A DNA stretch of 64,000 nt from Onchidella celtica (GCA_963931925.1 OZ007570.1:43422187-43486186); one strand, 5' to 3'; numbered from the stretch's first letter, positions 36,122 to 48,165 are shown. Translations and numbers: made by a program. The notes: generated from the sequence alone by a model not told the origin.

Positions 36122-36293
36122 GTGTGTCCATGAAAAGACACTACTACATTGTGACCTATTTTTCTCTATTTATTGATTGTCTCGGTGCAACACATTTGCT
36201 GTAACTGTAATGGACGGTGTATAAGTATTGTTTGATTGGGTCTACTAAAGAGAAAACAGTTCACAGTGTAGTAGTGTCTTTTTACGGACACAC
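36122..36293. repeat. Large hairpin inside the transposon, downstream of the transposase stop
   Basis: Arms of about 50 bases (36122-36173 and about 36243-36293) pair at roughly 80%, including an unbroken AAAAGACACTACTACA segment, around a loop of about 70 bases. It lies between the left terminal repeat and the transposase stop, so it would fall in the 3' UTR of the transposase mRNA. It could be a nested MITE or a structure belonging to the element. Confidence 0.8.
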
Positions 36294-36319
36294 GGCACAA
36301 ACATCATGTAAACATATAC

Positions 36320-36353
<34 letters not shown>

Positions 36354-36365
36354 TCTTTCTTACCA

Positions 36366-39300
36366 TTAACACAAATCACGAAAGCATGAACAGCTACACA
36401 TGGAAGTGCATTGAAGATTTGACTTGACACAAGTACATCTGCCACTGCATTCTTTCTTACAAGAACATTTGCAAAGTTCTTTGCCCACATCTGAAATTGG
36501 GTTTAGACCAGTCCAATGAATGGCCCATGTCCCGTCCACCTTTCTACACCAGCCCCACGATTCTGGAGATGGCAGCTGAGCATCCTGGTCAAGACTTTGT
36601 CCCCAGACAATTCCTCCCTGGTAAGCTGCTCTGCATATCTGCTCTTTTAAAGCTGCCTTTGTTGGGGGTAAAGAGTCAAACTGGATATTCTTGTGCATGA
36701 ATAAATCTTTCCTTGCAGCATCAACACCAGAAGATGAAGCTGACTTGTCGTACAACATAACAACAAACTCTTCTATTTTCTGGATGTCATCTTCTTTCAC
36801 ACTAACTGGGAATTTACTCAGTTTGACAAATGTTTCTGTTACATCCGGAAAAGCATTCCAAATCTGCAGAAAAGACTTCTTCCCTTTTCCTCTGAAGCCA
36901 GACACAGTGTCACATCTGCTAAATGCATGAAAAAAGGAAAAGCCTTTGCACTGCACTGTCCCAAGTTTTTCCGTGAGGTCATGTATTGGGAACCATCTTC
37001 TCTTTGCTCCATTCCCAAAAGAGATCCATAGTTTTTGCAGTCCAATTGCTTTTAGTTCATCAAAACATGATACAGCAATCACAATGACATCTGAGTCATT
37101 TGAGAGAAAACAGGCTGTTGTCGCACAATCATTTTCAATCGCATGCTTCAAGTGAACAAACAGTCTTGTGTCTGCCTCCTCGTGTGAGCATGATATTGTC
37201 GGTCATGCAATCTTGTTGCAGATCGTGCTGTCATCCAAAGTTGCATACACAACTCCATTTTGTATACTGTAAATACTCTTAGCAAGCAATGTAAATAGTT
37301 CAGCTTTGTTGGCATCATTTTTGAGAAAAGTGGGCCAGTTCTTTGGCACTTTGCCTGTTGATGTTACTTTGCGTCTACTTCCCACACCCCGAGACTTTCT
37401 AGTGAAGGTTTTCAGGCTGTCTGACTTGTACTGGTCAAAGACGATATCAACTCTTGTGTGAGACTGGGCAAAACAGGCAATCCTTTTTGCAAAGTCATTG
37501 TCTGCATACTCTCCAAATGTAACATTTGTGGGGCGTAAGGAATATACCAAAGCTGAACCATCTATGAGAAGCTGTTCGCAGTGTGGTTGATTTTGTTCCG
37601 TATCAATGAGCTCTTCTAAAGCATGAATCAAGTCGGCTTTCTGTGTTACATACAGTTCCCCGTTGTTGCTAAGAGCGGGCGGGTAAGGCTGATTTTCGTG
37701 CTTGAAGAACTCATTCAAGTCCAACTGGCGACTTTGACAGATGATGAACAAATTAGCAAAGAGTGCACGATCTTGTTTCACAATTTTATCATCAGATTTG
37801 TGAGTATGCTGGGTAGCTGCATTTGAAAAGAGTACAAACTTGTTCCTCTGAATTGGATCATAAAACTTTTCATGGTTTTTCTTGTATGACTGAAATTGTT
37901 CGTCACCCCTTTGCTTAAAACTGCAGAGACTGTGAGATCCTGATATTAGCTTGGAATCTAGTGTAAGCAGTTCTCCGGATTCTTCTGTGAATGGGTTCCC
38001 GAGTTCTTCAATGCACCTCTCTAGGTTTGTGACTTCTTTATGAAAGCGCTTTTGTGCAGATGGAATGTCCTCGTGGTGCTGTGTTTGTAGTTTCTGCTGA
38101 CTCTTTGATTTCTCTTCATAATCATTCACGAGTTGGCAAATTTCTGGTCCAGATGTCATCCATCTCAGAAGAGCAGTCGGGTTTTCTGTAATCCCTATTG
38201 CTCCCCCATCTGCCTTCACAACAGTATTGTTGTGCTCATGAGCCTGATCAAGTGGCATTCCAGAGAATTCCCTTAGTGACTGATGGAGAACGAAGTGTCT
38301 CTTTTGAAACTCTGCCTCAACATCTCGATGAGACTCATTCAAAGAGAGCATGTCGTGGAGGTGGACTGTCAACCATCTGGAATAGTGAGTATTGTCATTT
38401 GCAAAAAAGTATGGCATCAAGTTTTCAATTGATTTTTTGTATGCGTCAAAATTTCCTTCACGAAATGAACGAACAAATATGAGGAGGGAAAGTTCCAGCT
38501 CAAAAATCATGTACCAGTACATGAAGGTCGGTTGCTCTGCACACTTTGCAGTACACCAATCCTCAAATTCTTTTATGCTTTCTTCCAATTCTTTGTCAAT
38601 GTCATATGCCATTTTTAACAGTTTATAAAGTGCACAAGCACTTATCTGATGAGCTCTTCGGGATTTTGTGATGCTTGCAGCATGTAGAAAAGAGTCTGAT
38701 GTTCCCGCTGTTGCAATCCCTGATTCTTCGATGGCAGTTGTCCAGCCGCCGTCTTTCAAGATGGAGCCAATCATCTTCAAAGTTGCCAACTCAATGTGGA
38801 GACCTCCAAACATAATGACAAAATGTTTATATTCCTCTGGCCATGACCATTGTATTTGCTTACCTAGTGCATATAATGGTTGATCAACTGCGACGACAGT
38901 GGTTTGTGCTGGATTCAATAAAGACACTACATCCTTCACTCTGTCCAGGGCATGCTTTATAGTTGCAACATTGTGTGCCTGGTCCCTTAGAAGTGGTAGA
39001 AGTGTTGATATTCCAACTTGAAAATCAAGTCCTCTCAGCTGAGAGGCGTGATGGGCAGACCACGTTAACTTCACAGAGTCATCAATGCTTTCTGTTATGT
39101 TCACTTTTTCCAGCCACTCGAATTCTTGCCTAAAATAGAATAATGAGGGTCCTGCTGTGAGTGAGTCAGGGTGTCCTGGAGGAGGCAGTGGTCGATTTTT
39201 CATGTTTGCGGGTTTGACGTTTGTAAAGACATCAGGTAAACTGGAGATGTTCTTCACTTTGTCTTTTGTCACTTGAAGTTTCATTTGAGGGCTGTCCTCA

Positions 39301-40805
39301 TTTGGTCTGTGCTGAAAAAGTGAAATGCTTGTTCCGTGGAACGAAGATGTTGCTGTTGTAGCTGTTGGGTTGTGATCTATGTTGTCTATGGCTGCTGACG
39401 TAAAGATTCCTCCTTTCAGCTTTAAAGGGCAAACTAACCCACTGTCTGCATATCTTGATACCACTGATTCTCCCATTGTGTTAGAGATGGTCAAAACTCT
39501 GTCATAAGAAATACTTATACCATTTTCATGAAGAATATTCACAAGACTTTCTTTTCTTGTCTTTGAATACATGGACAATCCTATGTAGACTGGGAATGCT
39601 GTTTCCTTTTCAGCTGAGTGTCTGTGAAACCTGGCATCTTCTTTATATGTTTTGTGGCAGTTGAACTGAAGCAAATGAGATAGAGCAATGTCAGTTTTTG
39701 AAGCACCAAATTCAATTTGAGATTTTATGTCAGGCCCATGAGATAAACTTGAAACAAACTGTGTTAGTTGTCGTGGAACACAAGTGTCAACATATTCTTC
39801 ATCAAAATAGCCAGGAAAACTACTCTTACACTCCAACATTTGTTTTCTTAATATCTGTGCTGCTCTAGCAACTATTATTGCATCCTCATAATCATTTGCT
39901 TTTGACAGCAATGTACCAATGTCCTGTCTGAATGCCAGCATGATGTTTCTGCCTTGCTTATATGCTTCCAGTTCGGGAATATGATGCATCAAACGTTCTT
40001 TCAGTCTAGATGCGTTAACATCTGGTGTCTCCACGCCAAACTGCATGAGCCGTTCCAAGAATATTTGTCGAAGCTCAGCAAGCTTGAATACCTTAGGCTT
40101 ATCTGAAACCACTTGCTGTTCATGGATATACGTAACTAGCTCAGAAAAAGCCAGAGGGTACATTTCAGAATGCAATTGTTGTTCTTCACTAGCTTCTTTG
40201 TCACACAAATGACGTAGAGATCGGAGCCGATTATGGATGGATGCTAGACATTTTTTGTGATACTTCAGTTCTTGTGCAATTGGATCAGCAGTACTTAGAC
40301 TTTTCAACAATTTCACATCATTCAGTTCTGTTGCCATGTCTTTCAAATTAGCACAGGTTTGAAGTGTTTCTAATTGACAGAGATTTGATTGAACATCTTC
40401 TTTTTCACATATGAAGCACAAAATCTGGCCCATTTGTGTGTATTTTCTTTTAACTTTAGGACTGCTATATTCTTCCATTAAATCTTTGCTTGATTTTCTC
40501 TTTTGTGTTTCAGTTTCATGTTTCATCTTTACCCTTTCAAGCTTTGTATCTTTGAAAAGTAACCTACTAGAATCATGATATGCTCCAACATTCTTTCTCA
40601 AAGTCTCTTCAATTCCACTTCCATCATCCAATCTTTCAATGTTTAAAGGTAAAGGCAGAGCCCCCAGGCCATGGAAAATGGGAATATTCTGTACCAGTGT
40701 TCTGTAACCACAATTTGTGGGCTTTCTCAAAGCTTCTTTAGTTTCTTTTTGGCACAAAAAACAAAGTGACCAATCTGTAGGATTATTTGAGCTTGAGCTT
40801 GCCAT
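36366..40805 (-). CDS. Academ-like transposase with FEN1/XPG-like nuclease domain, one in-frame stop
   Basis: A 1,479-codon frame from ATG (40805) to TAA, broken only by TGA at codon 1201 (37203-37205); the frame is unchanged across it. Residue positions: C15-x2-C18; a second zinc motif C130-x2-C133...H183-x2-C186; a central block with AAIDNIDHNP (D474, D477), VVAVDQPLYA (D641) and PLDQAHEHNN (E857), which I read as a possible RNase H-like DDE core; then a FEN1/XPG-like domain with IDGSALVY (D1082), VFDQYKSDSLK (D1124), SCSHEEAD (E1209, E1210, D1212), NDSDV (D1237, D1239) and CDTVSGFRGKGKK (D1299); and a CXC-type cysteine cluster (about 1449-1475). The acidic set matches a two-metal 5' nuclease. 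The stop would delete the nuclease's second half and the CXC tail. CGA-to-TGA by CpG decay is a simple explanation. Confidence 0.9.
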
Positions 40806-41169
40806 TTTTCTGATTCACTTGATGTTCAATTTCATGTAATATTTGAATTGTTCAAGGTTTGTTTGATTCAGTGCATGCGAGTTCATTTTCTCTTTAAATA
40901 GCCTGAAATGAAAAAAAAAAAGTAAGACAAATTAGTATTTCGTTTAAAAATTATTTTTTTTTTTTTGCAAAATGGTTTAGTTTGACCAAAAAAAACAAAA
41001 AAAAGGAAATATTTACCAAACTCTAAAAAATCTTGGTTTTTCATGCAATTAAATGTGGATTGCCCCCTCATAATTGTACAGTGTTCTTTAATATTCATGA
41101 CTCAACTTGTTTTAAACCCATTCATTCAATTTAGGTGCTATACTTTTATTGAAGATGTACAGATTCCTT

Positions 41170-41341
41170 ATTATGACAGTTTCGGCGGCCATCTTGGATT
41201 TTCGGCCGCCATTTTGAAAAAAATTTTTGGCCCACGCTGTTTTTTTCAAATACATCCTATAGACAACATCTGTGCCAAATTTCATGTTAGTATCACAATC
41301 TGAAGTATTGACCCCCATTTACCCAATAAGCAAGCCCACTA
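41170..41341 (-). repeat. Right terminal inverted repeat of the transposon
   Basis: Reverse complement of the left terminal repeat. It also carries the GGCGGCCATCTTG motif at 41184-41196, whose complement occurs at 35781-35793 and again at 35954-35966, giving three sub-terminal copies that could be transposase-binding sites. Confidence 0.9.
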
Positions 41342-43910
41342 TATCCCAGGCACTGCAAAATTCAGCTGTTCCGCCCATCTATTACTATTAAACCACTATA
41401 GATCTCTATATACGGTAGGAAAACTCCTTTGTTATCAACAGGCTCGAACACTATCCATCGGGTCTATCTGGACAAAAACATGACATGATGTAGTGAAATA
41501 GGGTTGCCGACCATTATAGGCGATATAAGATTGAACTCTTAGCTCACGAGTGGGTTTAGGCGACATGATAAATTGATAGTGATACGAAAGGGCGTTCACT
41601 GAACAAAGTTCTCGGTGCGCACTTACTCTTACCACGTAGCTGTTAATATTGGAATTACATGTACTTGTACAATACATGTCTTGTCTTCGCAGTCTGCTCT
41701 GCTTTAGAGACTCCATTCTTTAAAAACACAATTAAACCATTTAACTCCGATTCTTGTGAATGGGTTTCGTACTGTAGTCTTTTCATGAATTAACAATAGT
41801 GTGTGTAGCCTAATTAAATTCTGTTTGAAAGGTACATGGACACTGAATGTTTATGTAGCCTGTACCATGACAAATCTAAGCAAGTGTATGTGATTCCAAC
41901 GCTATTTCTGGCCTATTTGCCGCGGTGGGGCTGACGTTGGTTTGGTTTGTCAAGGATGGACGTTTGATAGTTTGTTTGTTGGTCATCATTGTTTTCTGTC
42001 AATATACATACATTGTATTTCAATGATTTGGTATGCCAATTACTTGGCCCTTAGATTTAGAACATCCAAACTACTAAACTAGGGTCTTATCCGCCTATGG
42101 CGATACCGGTAACTGATAATTCATTGCCCATCCTAAAATCAAATCTTGGATTGTGCATTGTAATTAATTACATTTTGACAGACGCAAAAAGTCGTTAATA
42201 ATAATATCCACCTGTAAATTTCCTAAGCAACCCAAGAGAGGGGGAGTGGAGGGAGAGATGGGTAAGATCGAAAGGAAAGATTAGGCCTATACATATGGTA
42301 AAAACATTAGCCACTTCACATTTCGCGGCAGCTGTTTTTACCACGATAGGTTGAGCGTCACTGATCAGCATTCGGCTCATTGAGAGTCAAAATTAAAGAG
42401 CGCCAGAAAGTATTGTAGTTCGGCGAGATCTGCTGATGCCGTCGTTGTTGCATCTGTGATGGTCATTGATGCTATTTTTTCACTGGTTCGGGTCTAATCG
42501 CGTTATTATAATATTAATCGCAGTCAGTGTTGGGAGTTGCAGACTTCTGGGTAATTATCATATCGGTAGACCCTGCTGTTTATATCATTCTTCCTCAACT
42601 TTCTTTCCGGTACCAAGCAAAGACAACAAGTAGTCCAAACGTTGCAGATGTCGTTCTCTGACGCGACTGTTTCAAGCCTACGTATGGGAAGGATGCCGTT
42701 TCTTACATATGAGTTTGTCATTACATGCAATTTCTCAATTTAAAACTTATTGTTCACTTGATTCAGTCAAGAGTCCTTGGAAACACACATACATAGGTGT
42801 ATAACCAGATTGGTTTCTCACCATGTATAATTTTCTTCTAGAAATGTCATTAACGACCAAAAAAAAAAAAAAAATGCCCACTGGCTCAGCTGGAGTAAAA
42901 CTGACATAATAAAATTGTAGCCTCAACAGTGCCTGCTGCAATTTATTGTGGTAAAAAAAAAATTTATTAAAAATTAAAACATTCAAAACATTATACATGC
43001 CTGTAAATCTGAAGGAAAATACAAATAATGGGAGACCGTTACTTCCATTAGACTGCTCAGTTTCATATGTATTTGTTATGTCGAGAGGTGTCAGCATGTG
43101 CCAACATGCCACCAAAGTTCTCCTCTCCTCCTTTTGTCAACATGAGTAATATAATACATAATTATATACGTCATAGATGTGTCTCTGATTACTCATGTTC
43201 CATCAGCGTAACTTAACAGCTGGCTGTACATGTTCAAACATTAAAATTTGTTGTATAAGCCACATTCCAAATGATATCGATTTGCTCATGGGCTCATATC
43301 ACTGTCCAAGGTGTTTAAATGTACAGCAGCTGTATTGCATTGTGATTTGCACCGTTCTAGTTTTCCTCTCACTCACAGACACAGGAGCCTATGCTTTCTC
43401 GCCGATGTGTTCAAGGCTTATGGACTTAACAGCGAATACTATTTCTTGAATATAAATTGGTTAATAACTCACACCTTAGTATTTTATTATCATACGTTAA
43501 ATTTGTAGGAGTAACAGTGGCATTCGCACAATATCAGACAACAGTCTGGAACCAAATGACAGTTTAACAATAGTGTATCATTGATCTTTGAAGAACATTA
43601 AGAAAAAAATAACAAAAAAAAACAATGTCATATTATGTGAGTACGTCTGTACATGAGCTGTACTCAATCAGTTCTGAAAGTTTGGACTTTACGTCAAGGA
43701 GATAACAGAGAAGGATCACGTCATAATTGTTATCTCCTCGGGGCCAGCAGGGTGAACACGGACATGAAATGAAGTACAATCGCGTGATCCCAGAATTAGG
43801 ACCAAGTCTGGCTGTTCGTGTTAACTGTTATGCGTGATCCAACTTTGTAGTTTGTGCATCTTGGTGAGTTTATGGGACTGGAGTTTAGGTGCCTACTCAG
43901 ATTAACTAAG

Positions 43911-43931
43911 ATAGAGAGAGGAGAGACAGAC

Positions 43932-43976
<45 letters not shown>

Positions 43977-44015
43977 AAGAGAGACAGAGAGAGAGAGACA
44001 GAGAGACACACATAC
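43911..44015. repeat. (GA)n / (GACA)n microsatellite
   Basis: Mixed GA and GACA repeat that produces spurious Ser/Leu-rich or Arg/Asp-rich frames. Confidence 0.95.
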
Positions 44016-44390
44016 ACACACAGAGATCACCGACAGTATTGAATATGACCCACCATTTCTGATTCAGGGAAGCTATAACAACTACACCACTGCCTTCATC
44101 ACAACAGTTTATTAATTCATAATACGTATACAATTTGTTACCTATTACATGTACCACATGTGACATTCTTTCTGTTCCAACTTTGGGGAGATAATGCCAT
44201 TTGTCCTTTGTACAGTATTAGTAACATTCTCACTACATCGCTGCGTTTTCAGCAAGTGATAAACCGCTAAGGCAGCAGCACATGTGTATGATGTCAGCTC
44301 GTTCTTATTAATCTTAACCAACAAAAACCTTGACTACAGATACCTCTGAGGGGATTCGATAATTTGGGGGAAGTTCACAACTGCCATTAC

Positions 44391-44464
44391 TGAATAATTC
44401 TCAAAAGTACGCACCCCAAGCGCAATTACTCAATTATTCTCAAAAGTACGCAGCCCAAGCGTTT
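44391..44464. repeat. Direct repeat, two units of about 40 bp
   Basis: ATTCTCAAAAGTACGCA followed by CCCAAGCG occurs twice with one or two substitutions; a looser third trace is near 44678. Confidence 0.75.
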
Positions 44465-46192
44465 TGAGCTAGACGCCCCGACGTATATGTGCCTATCCCT
44501 TATCTCCAACCCTAAATCTAAAATCGAATCCCTAAACCCTGCCCGCTACCCTTTCAACAACAACAACAAAAAATAAAACAACAAAAAACCGAAAGAATAA
44601 TTATTTAAGGTTGCTGTTACTTGTTAGGAGTATTTCGGGAGGAGCCCTCTAGCTCTAGAGTCAGGAAAGGATTTAAAATACGTACCCCTAGCGTAAAGAA
44701 CCTGGGCGACGTCTGTATTTGTAACATTTTTATAAAAATAAGAACGATCTTATACCGTCACTTGTAATGAAAATAAAGCGCCTACAGTTACCGCCACCCA
44801 ACACAGCAATAACAGAAGCTCCTACAAAACCGCTTAATGCTGCGACAGCATTATTGTATGCCCCAAACCCTTTTACAAAGTGGATCGGCCATGTGCGCCA
44901 GTGCGATGACGACCTCGGACACCTGGGCAATGGCTCGCTAGCGTGTGAACTCGCACCTGGTAAGTGGGACATCCCGGGGAAACCAAACAGTTGAGGGGAT
45001 TCCCCGCGTTTTCCCCGTCCTTGAGGCGAATGTCAGTAACTTCCACAGCGGCACGACAACATTCATTGCTACCTGTCCTGTTTTCCAGCGCGGGTTTACC
45101 TCGCTGCGTAGGTCTTGGTGGACATTTTTATGATTATGACGCAGCCAGTGGCATGGTGGGACATTCCAAACTTTTCACCCGTCTGGAGTCATCCAGAAAG
45201 TACGCGCTCTCGGGGGAGGGAATGGGGAGGCTCGTGGATGCCCCTAATGGGGAGGGGGTGTTATGGGGGTCGTCGTATAATTTTGAATTACAGTAATGAA
45301 TTAAAAAGTTTGTTTTGTTTACTGTTTTTCTTCCAACAAAGAAAGAAAAGTAGAATTTTGTAAAACTAGGACAGTACATCAGTACATTATCTAATGAAAC
45401 TGAAACAAGGGAATAGGTCATGTATAGTGCCACTTACCGGTTTAGAAGATCAAGATTTTGTCATGATTATTCATCATTTTAATGACGGAAAGAGGGGGAG
45501 GGGATTGGAGCCGAGCCAACATGGAAAGCGGACACGGGTGCGAGGGGTAAACAACTGCCAACATCCCTCATGCTTACTTTTAAATTTAAGGATGGCCCTT
45601 TCCTAGAACTTAGAAGAGGATACACATTTAGGAGAAATGGAAAGCAAGTGCTGCATCTGTTAAAAAAACTAAAAAAACATTCGTTTGTTTTCTCGATCCT
45701 TCATACCCCACGTTTGGTTGGGGTGGGGGGAAGAAGAAGAAATACAAACATGGACAACGATTTAACCATCTACAATGAACACATCAAAATTCTACCCCCC
45801 CCCCCCCCACACACACACTTTTAGCTTCAGTCTCTATTTCTGCATTCTGCATTAAATTTTGTGTAAGTGACACCAGAAAAAGAGACAAAATTATCATAAC
45901 TCTTGAACATGCTGGAAACATCAGGTATTTTTTTCCTCTTCAGATTTGGCTTTCCATGTAAATGTTCCATCTATGTTCTGCACCTGTATGTAATACTCTA
46001 CATGTAAAATACACGAATATAGAGTGCACCATAACCGATTATGCATCCGCCCTTCTGCAATGTACTTTTGTTCACGGGGATGATCTGAAATCGTTGATTG
46101 TGTTTGAGGGGGAATTAAACAGAGTTAAAATCAGTCCTGTATCGGAAATATCTACTGGCTGACTGGTGAAATCTCCCTTGTATGAAAATATG

Positions 46193-47480
46193 TCTAAGAG
46201 GGGGAGTCAAAAAGTATTGTAATGCAATTTGTTTCATTGCTAGAATAGAAATGAACACAATAACAAGTATCATACCTCAAATTGAAGCCATACATTAGAG
46301 GATCAGATCCCTACATCTCAACGTAGTCTCCACTTCTCTCGATAGCCACTGTCCACCTTTTATTTAGTAAAGCCACGTATGCCAGCTTCAGAGTGCAAAA
46401 TGTTCACACCTCAAATTGAAGCCATACATTAGAGGATCAGATCCTACATCTCAACATAGTCTCCACTTCTCTTGATAGCCACTGTCCACCTTTTTATTTA
46501 GTAAAGCCACGTATGCCAGCTTTGTAAAACTGAATAGGCTGATCTTTGGGCCAACTTTTAACAGCGGTCTTGACTTCGTCGTTTTCATACCGATGACTTC
46601 TCTGGGCTTCTTTCATGGGACCGAAAAGGTGAGTATGACGGTGCCAAATCAGGAGAATAAGATGGGTGTGGCAGTGTTGTCCATCCAAACGAGGTGATTG
46701 CCTTCCTTGCCATGATACTCGTGTGAGGGCGGGCATTGTAGTGGTGAAAAAGAACTTTGTCCATTTTCAAATTGGGCCTCACTCGTCAAATTCTTGCTTT
46801 CAGCCGTTTTAGTGGCAAAAAAATCAGTGAAAATTACACCTTGAATGTCCCAGAACACAGTGCCATGATTTTTCTGTCTTGCATATTTTTGTCTTTGAGA
46901 ACGTTAGATGTCGCCATTCCATTGATTTTCGATTCTGATTCATAATAATGAACCCACGTCTCATCTCCAGTGACAAGCCTTCTAAAGAATGTGTAGTCGC
47001 TTTCAAAAACTAAGCTGCAAAAACTCCGTGGGGCAATTCACCCTTTCAATCTTGTAATCAGCTGTCAGTTGTCTTGGTACCCAATGGGCACAGACTTTGG
47101 AAAACCCAAGTGACTTGATGAGGTTATGAGCACTTCCGTGGCTTACCTCTAGCTTTGCTGTCAACTCATCAAGTGTTATTCGCCTATCAGATCTGATTAA
47201 AGCTTCTGCTTTTGCTTTGTTGGCAGTATTGACACAACTTGACGGGCGACCGGTACGATGTTTGTCAGATAAGCATGAAGATATCAACACTTCCTTGTCT
47301 TCAAAGCGTCGGGCCCACCTACAAACATTACTATACATTAAAGCTTAATCTCTGTAAACATTTTGCACTCGCTTGTGGATGTTTTAGGGGTTTCTCCTTC
47401 TGTCACAATCACTGCTCCTTGTTTCTGTCAGATTTCCAATGGGGATACAAAGGGGCAGCCATTTTGAAACAACTCACTCA
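46193..47480 (-). pseudogene. Mariner transposase relic
   Basis: Minus-strand mariner-family transposase in several frames, with stops and shifts. From the N-terminus: an ATGGCTGCCCC start-like region near 47468, then a helix-turn-helix part (YSNVCRWARRFEDKE, a TGRPSS turn, ITLDELTAKLEVSHGSAHNL, KVCAHWVPRQLT), GDETWVH-like sequence near 46970, HHYNARPHTS, YSPDLAPS and a C-terminal IQFYKAGI. This resembles the transposase half of SETMAR-type mariners. It once catalysed cut-and-paste movement at TA sites. The last catalytic Asp region is displaced into another frame, so the gene is dead. No matching terminal repeats were identified; ends are approximate. Confidence 0.9.
46274..46522. repeat. 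Tandem duplication of the mariner 3' end, 115-bp unit
   Basis: Two nearly identical 115-bp copies, 46274-46388 and 46408-46522, separated by 19 bases. They differ at only a few positions. The unit covers the C-terminal coding end and 3' flank of the mariner relic, so the duplication happened after or during insertion. Confidence 0.93.
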
Positions 47481-47524
47481 CTCAAAAATGAAATGAAATA
47501 AAATTTAACAATTTAAGTTTGAGA

Positions 47525-47558
47525 CAAGGACTACTATATTTTCATATAGTAGTCCTTG
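47525..47558. repeat. Perfect 14-bp hairpin
   Basis: CAAGGACTACTATA (47525-47538), a TTTTCA loop, then the exact complement TATAGTAGTCCTTG (47545-47558). No U-run follows, so it is not a terminator. It lies between the mariner relic and a LINE fragment and may be a tip of a palindromic MITE. Confidence 0.9.
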
Positions 47559-47599
47559 GTTTGAGAGTACATACATATGTACCATTATGCCAAATATCA

Positions 47600-48165
47600 G
47601 TCTCTCTAGCTCTCTCTATCCCTTAGTCTTGTGGACCGTTTGGGGTGTCACGGGTGATCTGGCAACCAGCATCCTCCAATCCTCTCGGTTTTCTGACCTC
47701 CTGATTGTATCGCTCAACCTCAAGCCCGTCCATTCTGGGATATTGTCCTCCCTTCTCTTCCTCTGTCTGCCTTTCCTACTCCCTCCTTGCACTGTGCCCT
47801 GCAGGAATGTCTTGGCAAGCCCTGATGATCTCATGACATCGCCGTACCATTTGAGCTTGCGTCTCTTGACCAAGGACAACAGGTCCTCGTGGGGCCCAAC
47901 GACTTGTCTGATTCTGTTCCAAACTTCTTTGTTCGGAAAATGATCTTTGTAGGAGATGCCCAGGAGTCTTTGAAAGCATCTCATCTCAGTGGACTGTATT
48001 CTCTTTTCTATCTCAGCTGTTAAAGTCCACGATTCACATGTATAAAGAATACTGATGTCACCAGAGTGCGCATCAGTCTGATCTTCGAGCCGAGTGCAAT
48101 GTTCCCGTCGTTCCAGATGTACCTCAGTTTTGTGAGCGCTGCTGTCGCTCATTTGATGATAAACT
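47600..48165 (-). mobile_element. 5'-truncated LINE, C-terminal RT fragment
   Basis: Minus-strand remnant of a non-LTR retrotransposon RT of a different group from the other LINEs in the window. Similarity starts near 48150 in one frame (ATAALTKLRYIWNDGNIALG), shifts frame near 48050 and continues as LYTCESWTLTAEIEKRIQ, LLGISYKDHFPNKEV, KRRKLKWYGDVMRSSGLAK, FLQGTVQGG and EDNIPEWTGL. This is the usual C-terminal tail of endonuclease-reverse transcriptase elements. The frameshift shows it is inactive. Confidence 0.88.

Larger units (their letters stand above)
35645..41341 (-). mobile_element. Complete Academ-like DNA transposon
   Basis: A 5.7-kb element with imperfect terminal inverted repeats of about 160 bp, both starting TAGTGGGCTTGCTTATTGGG, flanked by TAT on both sides (35642-35644 and 41342-41344). 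If the element is taken to start at GTGGGC, the duplication is TA instead. Inside is one long minus-strand frame (36366-40805) for a transposase-nuclease fusion. The combination of a very large transposase, an XPG/FEN1-like nuclease domain and a 3-bp duplication matches my recollection of the Academ superfamily; the superfamily name is inference. One internal stop codon makes this copy probably non-autonomous, but the ends look usable. Insertion is directly beside AT-rich unique sequence. Confidence 0.88.
41345..46192. other. Non-coding stretch
   Basis: No gene supported. A short inverted pair, GGAGATAACA and TGTTATCTCC, lies near 43700-43738. There are poly-G and poly-C runs near 45240-45265 and 45797-45810. 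Frames around 44767-45300 are moderately GC-rich but show no domain or splice pattern I can defend. Confidence 0.5.

Noticed and set aside
36497-38883. Plus-strand frames across the transposase gene
   Set aside because: Antisense shadows of the 1,479-codon minus-strand frame.
44767-45300. Moderately GC-rich plus-strand frames
   Set aside because: No recognisable domain, no consistent splice sites and overlapping frames in different phases.
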